A stretch of DNA of 12,706 bases, from contig JAEYXG010000094.1 in the NCBI GenBank assembly GCA_023428585.1, positions 1-12,706 on the forward strand, read 5' to 3'. The notes below the pieces were generated by a model. It saw only the letters and a list, made by a program, of their open reading frames with translations, made no database searches and was not told where the DNA came from. The DNA is from Bacteroidota bacterium (GTDB lineage: Bacteria > Bacteroidota > Bacteroidia > Bacteroidales > Lentimicrobiaceae). Both the position numbers and the translations under genes were made by a program. This document shows, piece after piece, positions 1 through 6,650 of this stretch (the first letter of the stretch is position 1; every line of letters begins with the position of its first letter).

Positions 1-352
1 AGTGGAGGTCCTGTCGGGTTATGCCTTCAGTGGCTTTAATGAAGGCGAATTGTATTTTGATGCCATCTACATCTATAGCCGCAACATCTGTCCAATTAAT
101 CCTCTTTTGGTGATGAGAAATGTCAATGCCATGGATTTTATATCGTAATGGCAATTCCACTCCAAAGTTGGCAATATATACCCTTTGCTTCTTTTGTGAC
201 AATGAGAACCCATATTTCAGGGAGTGTTTGATGTAGCGAAAAACAGGTGGAGTCAGTACTAATAATATCAGTACTGCAATGATGGTTAATGTCAGTTTTT
301 TATATGAAAGCTTGTATTTCTTCTTCCTTTTCTTTCGTGCAACAGTTGTCAT
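1..352 (-). CDS. Membrane-anchored GH25 muramidase (lysozyme), N-terminal part only
   Basis: The gene reads leftward from an ATG at 352-350 and runs off the window edge, so only the first 117 residues are visible. A very basic N-terminus (residues 6-13 nearly all Lys/Arg) is followed by one hydrophobic segment at about 19-38. This predicts a type II inner-membrane anchor with the enzyme facing the periplasm. The catalytic domain then begins with GIDISHHQ (residues 75-82) and reaches FAFIKATEG (102-110). These are the first two conserved strands of glycoside hydrolase family 25, which cleaves the beta-1,4 bond between N-acetylmuramic acid and N-acetylglucosamine in peptidoglycan. Asp77 and Glu109 match conserved acidic positions of the family; the remaining catalytic residues lie outside the window. 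It starts 69 bases after the stop of the upstream amylase gene on the same strand. Family assignment is firm; its role in cell-wall turnover or competitor lysis is inference. Confidence 0.85.
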   Translation of the reverse strand, partial: MTTVARKKRKKKYKLSYKKLTLTIIAVLILLVLTPPVFRYIKHSLKYGFSLSQKKQRVYIANFGVELPLRYKIHGIDISHHQKRINWTDVAAIDVDGIKIQFAFIKATEGITRQDLH

Positions 353-420
353 ATATTGTTAAGTGAGCAGAGAACCCGGATGGTGCCGGTGAGTTTGATA
401 AAGTTATTAATTGCCTGCTT

Positions 421-2295
421 TTATTGATTTTCAAGTTCAATGATCAAAGCTGACCTGGGTTCAAGCAGTATGCTGTTTCTGAATGTGAAGGGCTTGCCGC
501 TAATCACATTCTTTCCATGGATGACACCTCTCAGACTTTCTTTATATCTCGCGGTCTGGATGGATTGTGATGTTTGGCTATTATTTAAAATAACCATAAC
601 CCTTTGATTATTGTATTCCCTGAAATATACATAAACTCCATTCTCAGGTATATAGTGCTTGAGTGTGCCATATTTAACGGCATCATTGGCAGCTCTCCAC
701 TTCAGAAGATTTTGAACATAGCTGAATGCTTCGTTTTGCTGCTGATTGCGACCTTGGGCTGTGAAAAGGTTGAGTGTATCACCTGCCCATCCACCCGGAA
801 AGTCCTTTCGTATTTCGCCGTGTCCTTTATGCTCTTCGCCTTCCATCAGGAATTCTGTACCATAGTATATTGCAGGTATACCCCTGGTTGTAAGCAGAAA
901 TGTCATCGCCATCCTGAAGGCGTCAAAATCCTTGTTGATGGAAGAATAAAAGCGATTCAAATCATGATTATCGGCAAAGATCAGGTTATATCGACTGTTT
1001 GTGTATAGAAAATCCTGGGCTAGTACATAATATAAGCGTGCCATTCCTTCACTCCACCCTTCGGGTTCGGTAAATGCTTTTGTTATTGCATTGTAAAGTG
1101 GGAAATCAGTGATGCTTGGAATGTTTGAATTGTAGCCATTACCCAGTTTTGCATCCTTTTGATAGTACGCAGTCATACTCTCTTTTTGCATCCATGCTTC
1201 TCCAACTATGTTGAAGTAAGGATATTCCTTCAATACTCTTTTGGCCCATTCTGACATCATCTCCTTGTATGGATAGGGTTGGGTATCCATGCGTATACCA
1301 TCTATTCCTGAATATTCAATCCACCAGATGCTATTTTGAATAAGGTAGTTTTTCAAATAAGGATTACGTTGGTCAAGATCAGGCATGTTGGTGTCAAACC
1401 ACCCCTGTAGCATTTTATCTTTGTCGGTTTCTGCTACATAAGGATCCGTGAGTGTTTCTGCCCGGAAATTGGAGCGCGTAAACTCTTCAAATTCGTGTAT
1501 CCATCCTTTCATGGGAAGGTCATTGATAAACCAGTGGTTGATGCCGCAGTGATTGAATACCATGTCCATTATTACCTTAATACCTTGTTGATGAGCTTTT
1601 TCAACCAGATTTACGTAATCACTGTTGCTGCCATAGCGCGGATCAATGTTGTAGAAGTCGGTAATGGCATAACCATGGTAGGTAAACGCCTTGTTATTAT
1701 TCTCCAGCAATGGATTTATCCATAGGGCGGTTACTCCCAAATCCTTAATGTATGGAAGATGATCCACTATGCCTTTTATATCGCCTCCGTGTCGACCTGA
1801 AGGATTTCCCCTGTCGGCTGCCTCTAGCATCATTGAGTGACTATCGTTCGATGGATCTCCATTTGCAAAACGGTCGGGCATAAGTAAATAAATAACATCA
1901 GCAGGTGAAAAGCCCTTCCGTTCAGCAGAACCTGTTTCCCGTTGCTTTAGTTGGTATGAGTATGATTCCCTGATCTTTCCGTTTTCCTTAAAATCAATGG
2001 CGAACTTGCCAGGCTTGGCTTTGTTCTCTATTAAAAGATCAATGAAGAGGTAGTTTGGGTTCTCAACCTTGTTGACAGCAAGTACCTTTATGCCGGGGTA
2101 TTCTATACTTACCTCCGTATTGGCAATATCCTTGCAGTGTATCAATAATTGAAGGTTGTTATCATTCATCCCGGTCCACCAAAATGGTGGTTCTATTTCC
2201 AAATCAGGTGATGCTGCTGTGGCAGAGGAGGCAATTGTCAAAAACACAGTAATAAATACTGATAACATAATTGTGGCAATAAGCTTATTTTTCAT
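421..2295 (-). CDS. Secreted GH13 alpha-amylase, SusA-like neopullulanase/cyclomaltodextrinase
   Basis: A 624-residue alpha-glucan hydrolase with a Sec signal peptide (basic start, hydrophobic 6-22, likely cut after Ala-rich 24-28). It should therefore act in the periplasm or at the cell surface. Residues about 30-110 form the N-terminal beta-sandwich typical of cyclomaltodextrinases; the PPFWWTGM motif (36-43) marks it. The (beta/alpha)8 barrel carries all four GH13 regions: DMVFNH (244-249), GIRMD with nucleophile Asp337, VGEAW with acid/base Glu366, and DNHD with Asp445. A beta-rich C-terminal domain covers about 545-624. Length and the YLLMPDRFANGDP and RHGGDIKGI motifs match Bacteroides SusA-type neopullulanase (known family length about 620). 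The reaction is expected to be hydrolysis of alpha-1,4 links in starch, maltodextrin, cyclodextrin or pullulan. No SusC/SusD-type uptake genes are visible nearby. Exact substrate preference cannot be read from the sequence. Confidence 0.92.
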   Translation of the reverse strand: MKNKLIATIMLSVFITVFLTIASSATAASPDLEIEPPFWWTGMNDNNLQLLIHCKDIANTEVSIEYPGIKVLAVNKVENPNYLFIDLLIENKAKPGKFAIDFKENGKIRESYSYQLKQRETGSAERKGFSPADVIYLLMPDRFANGDPSNDSHSMMLEAADRGNPSGRHGGDIKGIVDHLPYIKDLGVTALWINPLLENNNKAFTYHGYAITDFYNIDPRYGSNSDYVNLVEKAHQQGIKVIMDMVFNHCGINHWFINDLPMKGWIHEFEEFTRSNFRAETLTDPYVAETDKDKMLQGWFDTNMPDLDQRNPYLKNYLIQNSIWWIEYSGIDGIRMDTQPYPYKEMMSEWAKRVLKEYPYFNIVGEAWMQKESMTAYYQKDAKLGNGYNSNIPSITDFPLYNAITKAFTEPEGWSEGMARLYYVLAQDFLYTNSRYNLIFADNHDLNRFYSSINKDFDAFRMAMTFLLTTRGIPAIYYGTEFLMEGEEHKGHGEIRKDFPGGWAGDTLNLFTAQGRNQQQNEAFSYVQNLLKWRAANDAVKYGTLKHYIPENGVYVYFREYNNQRVMVILNNSQTSQSIQTARYKESLRGVIHGKNVISGKPFTFRNSILLEPRSALIIELENQ

Positions 2296-2376
2296 ACTAA
2301 GGTTTTTAAAATCAGGACTTCAGAAAGGCAAGATTGAAAGTTAGTGACAATGGGAAATTGCCTTTCCTAGGAATTC

Positions 2377-2384
2377 CAAATTTA
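2377..2384 (-). promoter_or_regulatory. Candidate -7 box of the SusA-like amylase promoter
   Basis: On the minus strand this reads TAAATTTG, an exact match to the Bacteroidota primary-sigma -7 consensus TAnnTTTG. It lies about 80 bases ahead of the amylase ATG and outside any gene. No clear -33 TTTG is seen at the usual distance. The site overlaps a palindrome at 2382-2398. Confidence 0.5.
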
Positions 2385-2398
2385 CTAAAATTTAGTAA
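2382..2398. promoter_or_regulatory. Odd-centred 17-bp palindrome, possible operator for the amylase gene
   Basis: TTACTAAA-A-TTTAGTAA is a perfect inverted repeat with 8-base arms around a single central base. It overlaps the distal end of the -7 box of the SusA-like amylase and fills most of the -7/-33 spacer, the place a repressor dimer would occupy. The region is AT-rich, which raises the chance of coincidence, and it lacks the GC content or T-tract of a terminator. No regulator gene is in the window, so the operator role is inference. Confidence 0.4.
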
Positions 2399-2428
2399 TT
2401 GTGGATTAATGGTCCATATGGTTATCCA

Positions 2429-3649
2429 TTAAATCAATCGTTCCAACTTGAATTTGAAGGTTAAAAGTTCACCATCACGATTAACTACAAGGGTAATGCT
2501 GCCTCCGGGGTGACGACTCAACATTCCGTTTAATTCACCAAGTGTAAGGGTGAAGGCAGCTTTTCCATTAATGCTGATAAGCAGATCGTTAGCCTGAACT
2601 CCGGCATTATAGGCAGGTGATTGGGGAATGATCTCACTTACCTTGAAAATGTTGAAACCGGCATTTACACATTCAATGGTGATACCGCTCATGTTATACT
2701 CAAACGGTTTCCCGAACTTCAATCCTTTTTTTAATATCAGCCGACTATTGGTATAGTCAAATGAGACGATGAATCTGGAGAGGGCACCTGATCCAATTGT
2801 GCCATTGCGAAAATTTCGGGCAGCAGGGTTGCCCGTCATGTATTCATTGGATATTGAGGTGATTATGTTGTCAAGTCGCGAATTACCCAATAACATCCAT
2901 CCTGATCGTATGAACGCACCCTTGATGCTTCCGCCCAACCCTCTTCCGATGGTAGTTTCAAGTGATACCAGGGGTTTGTAGGTATCTGTGGAATCTGTTT
3001 CCAGCAGTAATGGATGGTTTGCACCTGAGTCAATCATAAGCCATAAACTCCTGATTTCTTTGGTGTCAAGCTCAACACGTACGGTCATGTAGGGCCGGCC
3101 GCGGACTATGCTTAATGGAATAATTTCCGACTTAACCGGGACTTTGAATGCATCTGGTCTGGTGAATTTAATAAAGTTCTTATCATAGTTTATGGTAACA
3201 ATCATTGACCTGAATTTGTCTATCCCTATCAGCCCGTGTACTTTAGCGCCAATAAATGATTCAAGTGAAAATACATCCTCCTGCAGCAGTATTACATTGG
3301 AGTAGAGTGGTTCCAGATTCCCCAGATTCAACTTGAGCAAGGGAGTAACACAGGCATCCAGAGTAATGGTAGTGCCCGGTGCACTTAATTTGAATGACCT
3401 GAGGCAAGCCGGCTCGAGATGATTTACCAGGCTACGGTCAGTAATTATTATCCCTTCAATGCCACTATCAAGTATTAGCCTTATTGGGAGCGTATCCTGC
3501 AGCATAACCTCAACAACTACCATGTTGTCGTAATTGTCAAAGTCAACAGTCATGCGCTTCCTGTCGTTTGGCAGGTTGAATATCCCAATCTGTGCATTGG
3601 CGCATATGGAGCAGAATATGAAAAATAGTATAGTTATTGAACGCGTCAT
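2429..3649 (-). CDS. Secreted retropepsin-like aspartyl protease with two lobes and a C-terminal PDZ domain
   Basis: This 406-residue protein starts with a Sec signal peptide (hydrophobic 5-18, likely cleavage after ANA at 17-19). Two retropepsin-like lobes follow. Lobe one has LILDSG with Asp61 and a later HGLIGID (138-144). Lobe two has LMIDSG with Asp207 and NGTIGSG (282-288). In each lobe a hydrophobic-hydrophobic-Asp-Ser-Gly motif is paired with a hydrophobic-Gly turn, as expected for an aspartic protease active-site half. Residues about 320-400 form a PDZ domain (VSEIIPQSPAYNAGVQANDLLISING), which would bind exposed C-terminal or hydrophobic peptides. The two Asp residues could form a pepsin-like active site in one chain. 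Bacteroidota carry many uncharacterised proteins of this architecture. Substrate and real proteolytic activity are unknown. It is the first gene of the leftward trio, with 133 bases to the amylase. Confidence 0.85.
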   Translation of the reverse strand: MTRSITILFFIFCSICANAQIGIFNLPNDRKRMTVDFDNYDNMVVVEVMLQDTLPIRLILDSGIEGIIITDRSLVNHLEPACLRSFKLSAPGTTITLDACVTPLLKLNLGNLEPLYSNVILLQEDVFSLESFIGAKVHGLIGIDKFRSMIVTINYDKNFIKFTRPDAFKVPVKSEIIPLSIVRGRPYMTVRVELDTKEIRSLWLMIDSGANHPLLLETDSTDTYKPLVSLETTIGRGLGGSIKGAFIRSGWMLLGNSRLDNIITSISNEYMTGNPAARNFRNGTIGSGALSRFIVSFDYTNSRLILKKGLKFGKPFEYNMSGITIECVNAGFNIFKVSEIIPQSPAYNAGVQANDLLISINGKAAFTLTLGELNGMLSRHPGGSITLVVNRDGELLTFKFKLERLI

Positions 3650-3722
3650 CAGTTTTACCTGGTTAGTGAACTATTCAAGCACTTTATTGGTATTAAACAG
3701 ATTTCCGGGTAGCATACCTATA

Positions 3723-3730
3723 CGAAGATA
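3723..3730 (-). promoter_or_regulatory. Possible -7 box for the aspartyl protease gene
   Basis: The minus strand reads TATCTTCG, seven of eight matches to TAnnTTTG, with its proximal end 73 bases ahead of the ATG of the protease/PDZ gene. It lies in the 144-bp divergent intergenic region. A -33 element at the right distance is not obvious, so this is a weak call. Confidence 0.3.
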
Positions 3731-3748
3731 AAAAAACAATCAACCAAC

Positions 3749-3776
3749 ATTGACATCATTTTTAAAATTAAATTTG
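3749..3776 (+). promoter_or_regulatory. Promoter of the TreS-like GH13 / purC unit
   Basis: TAAATTTG at 3769-3776 exactly matches the Bacteroidota -7 consensus and is followed by CA, as is common. ATTG at 3749-3752 could serve as the -33 element, with a 16-base gap that is slightly short. The box ends 17 bases before the ATG, predicting a leader of only about 10 nucleotides if the first ATG is used. Confidence 0.55.
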
Positions 3777-3793
3777 CATTCAGTGAATTCAAT

Positions 3794-5521
3794 ATGAAAA
3801 AACCCGCTATAATTATGAATAAGGAAGTGCAAAACAAGATCAATTATGAATGGAATAAGCTCTATTCGCCGGCACATAGCAGCAAATTAAATGAGTTGCT
3901 TGACATGGTTGAAAGGGCAAAAGCCGGCAACAACCATACACCGCAACCTGAAGGGTGGTACAAGGATGCTGTAGTTTATTCAGTATATGTTGATTTGTTC
4001 AACCACACTTTTGATGGCCTTATAAGTAAACTTGATCATCTGCATGATCTTGGCATTACCTGCCTGTGGCTTCTTCCTATTCTTGATTCTCCTATGAGAG
4101 ATGCGGGTTTTGACATACGTGATTATAGAAACATCAGGCCCGAGTTATTTGGATTCCCTGCCGATACCAAGGAAGAGGTGAAACAGGCTGAATTCAGAAA
4201 ATTCCTGCAGAAAGCTCATGAATATGGTATCAAGGTGATTTTTGATATAGCAATGAATCATACCAGTGAGGAGCATCCATGGTTTGTTGAATCACGCAAA
4301 GGCCCTGATAATCCTTATAGGGATTATTATATCTGGAACAAGGATACCAACAAGTACAAGGAGACAAGACTTCTGTTCAAGGGAATGGTGCCCAGTAATT
4401 GGGAGAAGGATGGTGAGTGGTATTTCTTCCACCGCTTCTTTGAGTTCCAACCCGACTTGAATTATCGGAATCCGGATGTCCTTATTGAGGTTATTGGAAT
4501 ATTGCTTTTCTGGCTGCAGCAGGGGCTTGATGGTTTCAGGGCAGATGCCATTCCTTATTTATGGAAAGAAGATGGTACCAATTGTGAGAATCTGCCTGAA
4601 ACACATACTATTCTGAAGATTTTCAGAGCCGTGCTTGATTATGTAAGGCCAAACACCCTCCTGTTGGCTGAAGCTTGTCAGCCTCCCGCTGAGGTAGTGA
4701 AATATTTCGGCGACAATGATGAATGTCATGCCGGCTATCATTTCCCGCTTATGCCAATGATATTCAAGGCTCTGGCAGTACAAAACCCGGAACCGGTTGA
4801 AGATATACTCAGCACTGCAGTTACACCTTCCATTGGTCCTGATAATCAATGGTTCATGTTCCTCCGGTTGCATGATGAACTTACTTTGGAAATGGTAACG
4901 CCTGAAGATAGGGCCATTATCCATGGGCACTATTGCAGAAAACCGGAATGGGATTTCAGGGTAGGTGAGGGTATCTCCGCCCGATTGGCTGAACTGCTTG
5001 ACCATGACCATCGCAGAATAGCTCTTGCCTATAGTATTATGCTTACCCTGCCTGGTACGCCAATCCTGTTTTACGGTGATGAATTTGCAAAACTCAATGA
5101 TGAGGAATTCTTTGAGAGCTATAAGAAAATGACCGGCAAAACCGATTCGCGCTATTATGTGAGAGGCTACCTCAATTGGAATGATATAAAAAATAAACTT
5201 GGTGACCCACAATCTCTCACATCAGTTGTTAATAAATCAATCAAACATCTCTTGAAGGTTCGTTCCAATTACCCCACTTTCGGCAGAGGTGATATGAATT
5301 GGCTTATGGCAGAGAATAACAGTAACAGAAGAACGCTCGCATACCGCAGGATGTATAAGGGCCTGAGTGTATCGGTAATCAACAATTTGTCGGAAAATGA
5401 TGTGGTGGTGTCTTCCGTCGATTTCCCTGAAGGAACCTCCTTCTTGGATCTGCTGACAAATACGAGAATTACTTTCCCTTATACAATGAAGTCTCTGAGT
5501 TTTCTTTGGCTTGTTAATTAA
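3794..5521 (+). CDS. Cytoplasmic GH13 protein resembling trehalose synthase (maltose alpha-D-glucosyltransferase), with altered active-site motifs
   Basis: A 575-residue GH13 barrel protein without a signal peptide, so cytoplasmic. The overall pattern follows trehalose synthase (TreS), which interconverts maltose and trehalose: GWYKDAVVYSVYVDLF (54-69), GITCLWLLPILDSP (87-100), MNHTSEEHPWF (154-164), and LLAEACQPPAEVVKYFGD (290-307) followed by ECHAGYHFPLMP. Catalytic residues are present: nucleophile Asp251 in DGFRAD, acid/base Glu293, and transition-state stabiliser Asp361. Several normally conserved neighbours differ: region IV reads LRLHDELTLEMV, with Leu359 where GH13 has Asn, and region III has AEAC rather than the AEAN typical of TreS. 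The C-terminal beta domain is short (about 505-575). An alternative start is Met8 (3815). Activity could be TreS-like isomerisation, oligosaccharide hydrolysis, or something else. It is probably co-transcribed with purC, 26 bases downstream, although the two share no pathway. Confidence 0.8.
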   Translation: MKKPAIIMNKEVQNKINYEWNKLYSPAHSSKLNELLDMVERAKAGNNHTPQPEGWYKDAVVYSVYVDLFNHTFDGLISKLDHLHDLGITCLWLLPILDSPMRDAGFDIRDYRNIRPELFGFPADTKEEVKQAEFRKFLQKAHEYGIKVIFDIAMNHTSEEHPWFVESRKGPDNPYRDYYIWNKDTNKYKETRLLFKGMVPSNWEKDGEWYFFHRFFEFQPDLNYRNPDVLIEVIGILLFWLQQGLDGFRADAIPYLWKEDGTNCENLPETHTILKIFRAVLDYVRPNTLLLAEACQPPAEVVKYFGDNDECHAGYHFPLMPMIFKALAVQNPEPVEDILSTAVTPSIGPDNQWFMFLRLHDELTLEMVTPEDRAIIHGHYCRKPEWDFRVGEGISARLAELLDHDHRRIALAYSIMLTLPGTPILFYGDEFAKLNDEEFFESYKKMTGKTDSRYYVRGYLNWNDIKNKLGDPQSLTSVVNKSIKHLLKVRSNYPTFGRGDMNWLMAENNSNRRTLAYRRMYKGLSVSVINNLSENDVVVSSVDFPEGTSFLDLLTNTRITFPYTMKSLSFLWLVN

Positions 5522-5547
5522 TCTTTAAACCTATAATCAATAATAAT

Positions 5548-6501
5548 ATGACAAACGCAGTCACCAAAACAAATTTCAATCTTCCCGGACAGACACATCT
5601 GTATGTAGGCAAAGTGCGCGATGTTTATCATATAAAGGATGAACTGCTGGTAATGGTTACCACTGACCGTATTTCTGCCTTTGATGTAGTATTGCCCAAG
5701 GGGATTCCCTATAAAGGACAGGTGCTTAATCAGATAGCTGCACAGTTCCTCGATGATACCAATGATATAGTACCTAACTGGAAGATTGCCACGCCTGATC
5801 CCATGGTTACCGTTGGCCGACTGTGTGAGCCTTTCAAGGTAGAGATGGTAATACGTGGATACCTCTCGGGACATGCATGGCGTGAATATAAGAGCGGAAA
5901 ACGCATCCTTTGCGGTGTGCCCATGCCTGATGGGATGAAGGAGAATGATAAATTCCCTGAGCCTATCATTACCCCAACTACCAAGGCAATGGTTGGCCAT
6001 GATGAGGATATATCACGTGAGGAGATCATCAGTTCAGGGTTGGTTGATGAGGCTGAATATGTAAAGCTTGAGGACTATACACGCCGCATCTTCCGGAGAG
6101 GTACTGAAATAGCAGCTAAAATGGGTCTCATTCTTGTTGATACCAAGTACGAATTTGGTAAGGATGGTAGTGATATCTATCTGATTGATGAAATACATAC
6201 TCCCGACTCATCGCGCTATTTCTATATGGAAGGATACGAGGAAAGGCAGGACAGGGGTGAAGCTCAACGACAATTGTCGAAGGAATTCGTCAGAGAGTGG
6301 CTTATTGCCAATAATTTCCAGGGTAAGGATGGCCAGACTGTTCCTGAGATGCCCGATGATTTTGTAGCTGCCGTATCTGAGCGCTATATTGAACTTTATG
6401 AGAGTATTACCGGCACCAAGTTCATCCGTGCTGATATCTCAAATGTTCTCAAACGGGTTGAAACCAATATTCAGAATTTTATCACGGCTTATTACAGATA
6501 G
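5548..6501 (+). CDS. purC: Phosphoribosylaminoimidazole-succinocarboxamide synthase (SAICAR synthetase)
   Basis: This 317-residue cytoplasmic enzyme joins CAIR and L-aspartate with ATP to make SAICAR in de novo purine synthesis. Diagnostic motifs are all present in order: GKVRDVY (21-27, nucleotide-binding start), DRISAFDVVLP (40-50), RGYLSGHAWREY (103-114), PTTKA followed by GHDE (143-153), LVDTKYEFG (196-204, strand and metal/ATP site) and DEIHTPDSSRY (214-224). The length agrees with the longer Bacteroidota and eukaryote-like PurC form; many other bacterial PurC proteins are nearer 240 residues. It starts 26 bases after the TreS-like gene and shows no strong promoter of its own, so read-through from upstream is likely. 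It is followed by a clear terminator. No other pur genes are in the window. Aspartate is a substrate here and also of the convergent aspartase, but that link is probably coincidental. Confidence 0.97.
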   Translation: MTNAVTKTNFNLPGQTHLYVGKVRDVYHIKDELLVMVTTDRISAFDVVLPKGIPYKGQVLNQIAAQFLDDTNDIVPNWKIATPDPMVTVGRLCEPFKVEMVIRGYLSGHAWREYKSGKRILCGVPMPDGMKENDKFPEPIITPTTKAMVGHDEDISREEIISSGLVDEAEYVKLEDYTRRIFRRGTEIAAKMGLILVDTKYEFGKDGSDIYLIDEIHTPDSSRYFYMEGYEERQDRGEAQRQLSKEFVREWLIANNFQGKDGQTVPEMPDDFVAAVSERYIELYESITGTKFIRADISNVLKRVETNIQNFITAYYR

Positions 6502-6560
6502 CTGCTTGATTGTGAAGATTTTCCGGTAAGCAGGGGATGAAAGACTACCGGGATTTAATG

Positions 6561-6596
6561 AGAGAGGAGCGGACTTTAGTCTGCTCCTCTTTTTTC
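6561..6596 (+). terminator. Strong intrinsic terminator after purC
   Basis: Arms 6561-6574 and 6579-6592 can pair over up to 14 positions around a four-base TTTA loop. The GC-rich core (GAGGAGCGGAC against GTCTGCTCCTC) has one G-U pair, and a second G-U lies near the base of the stem. A run of six T residues (6590-6595) follows directly. It ends the TreS-like/purC transcript. On the minus strand no T-tract follows, so it should act mainly rightward. Confidence 0.92.
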
Positions 6597-6650
6597 TGTA
6601 TACCATGAATTGTTGAATGGCATTGTTTTAATCTTCCACGGTTGTATATG

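Noticed and set aside
2353..2367. Small hairpin GGAAA-TTGCC-TTTCC in the amylase leader
   Set aside because: A five-base stem is too weak to call a riboswitch or attenuator.
4559..5212. A 217-codon open frame on the minus strand inside the TreS-like gene
   Set aside because: It is antisense to a clear GH13 coding frame and has no recognisable domain or promoter.
6521..6552. Inverted repeat TCCGGTA / TACCGGG just after purC
   Set aside because: The arms are only about seven bases with a 17-base loop and no T-tract. The real terminator is at 6561-6596.
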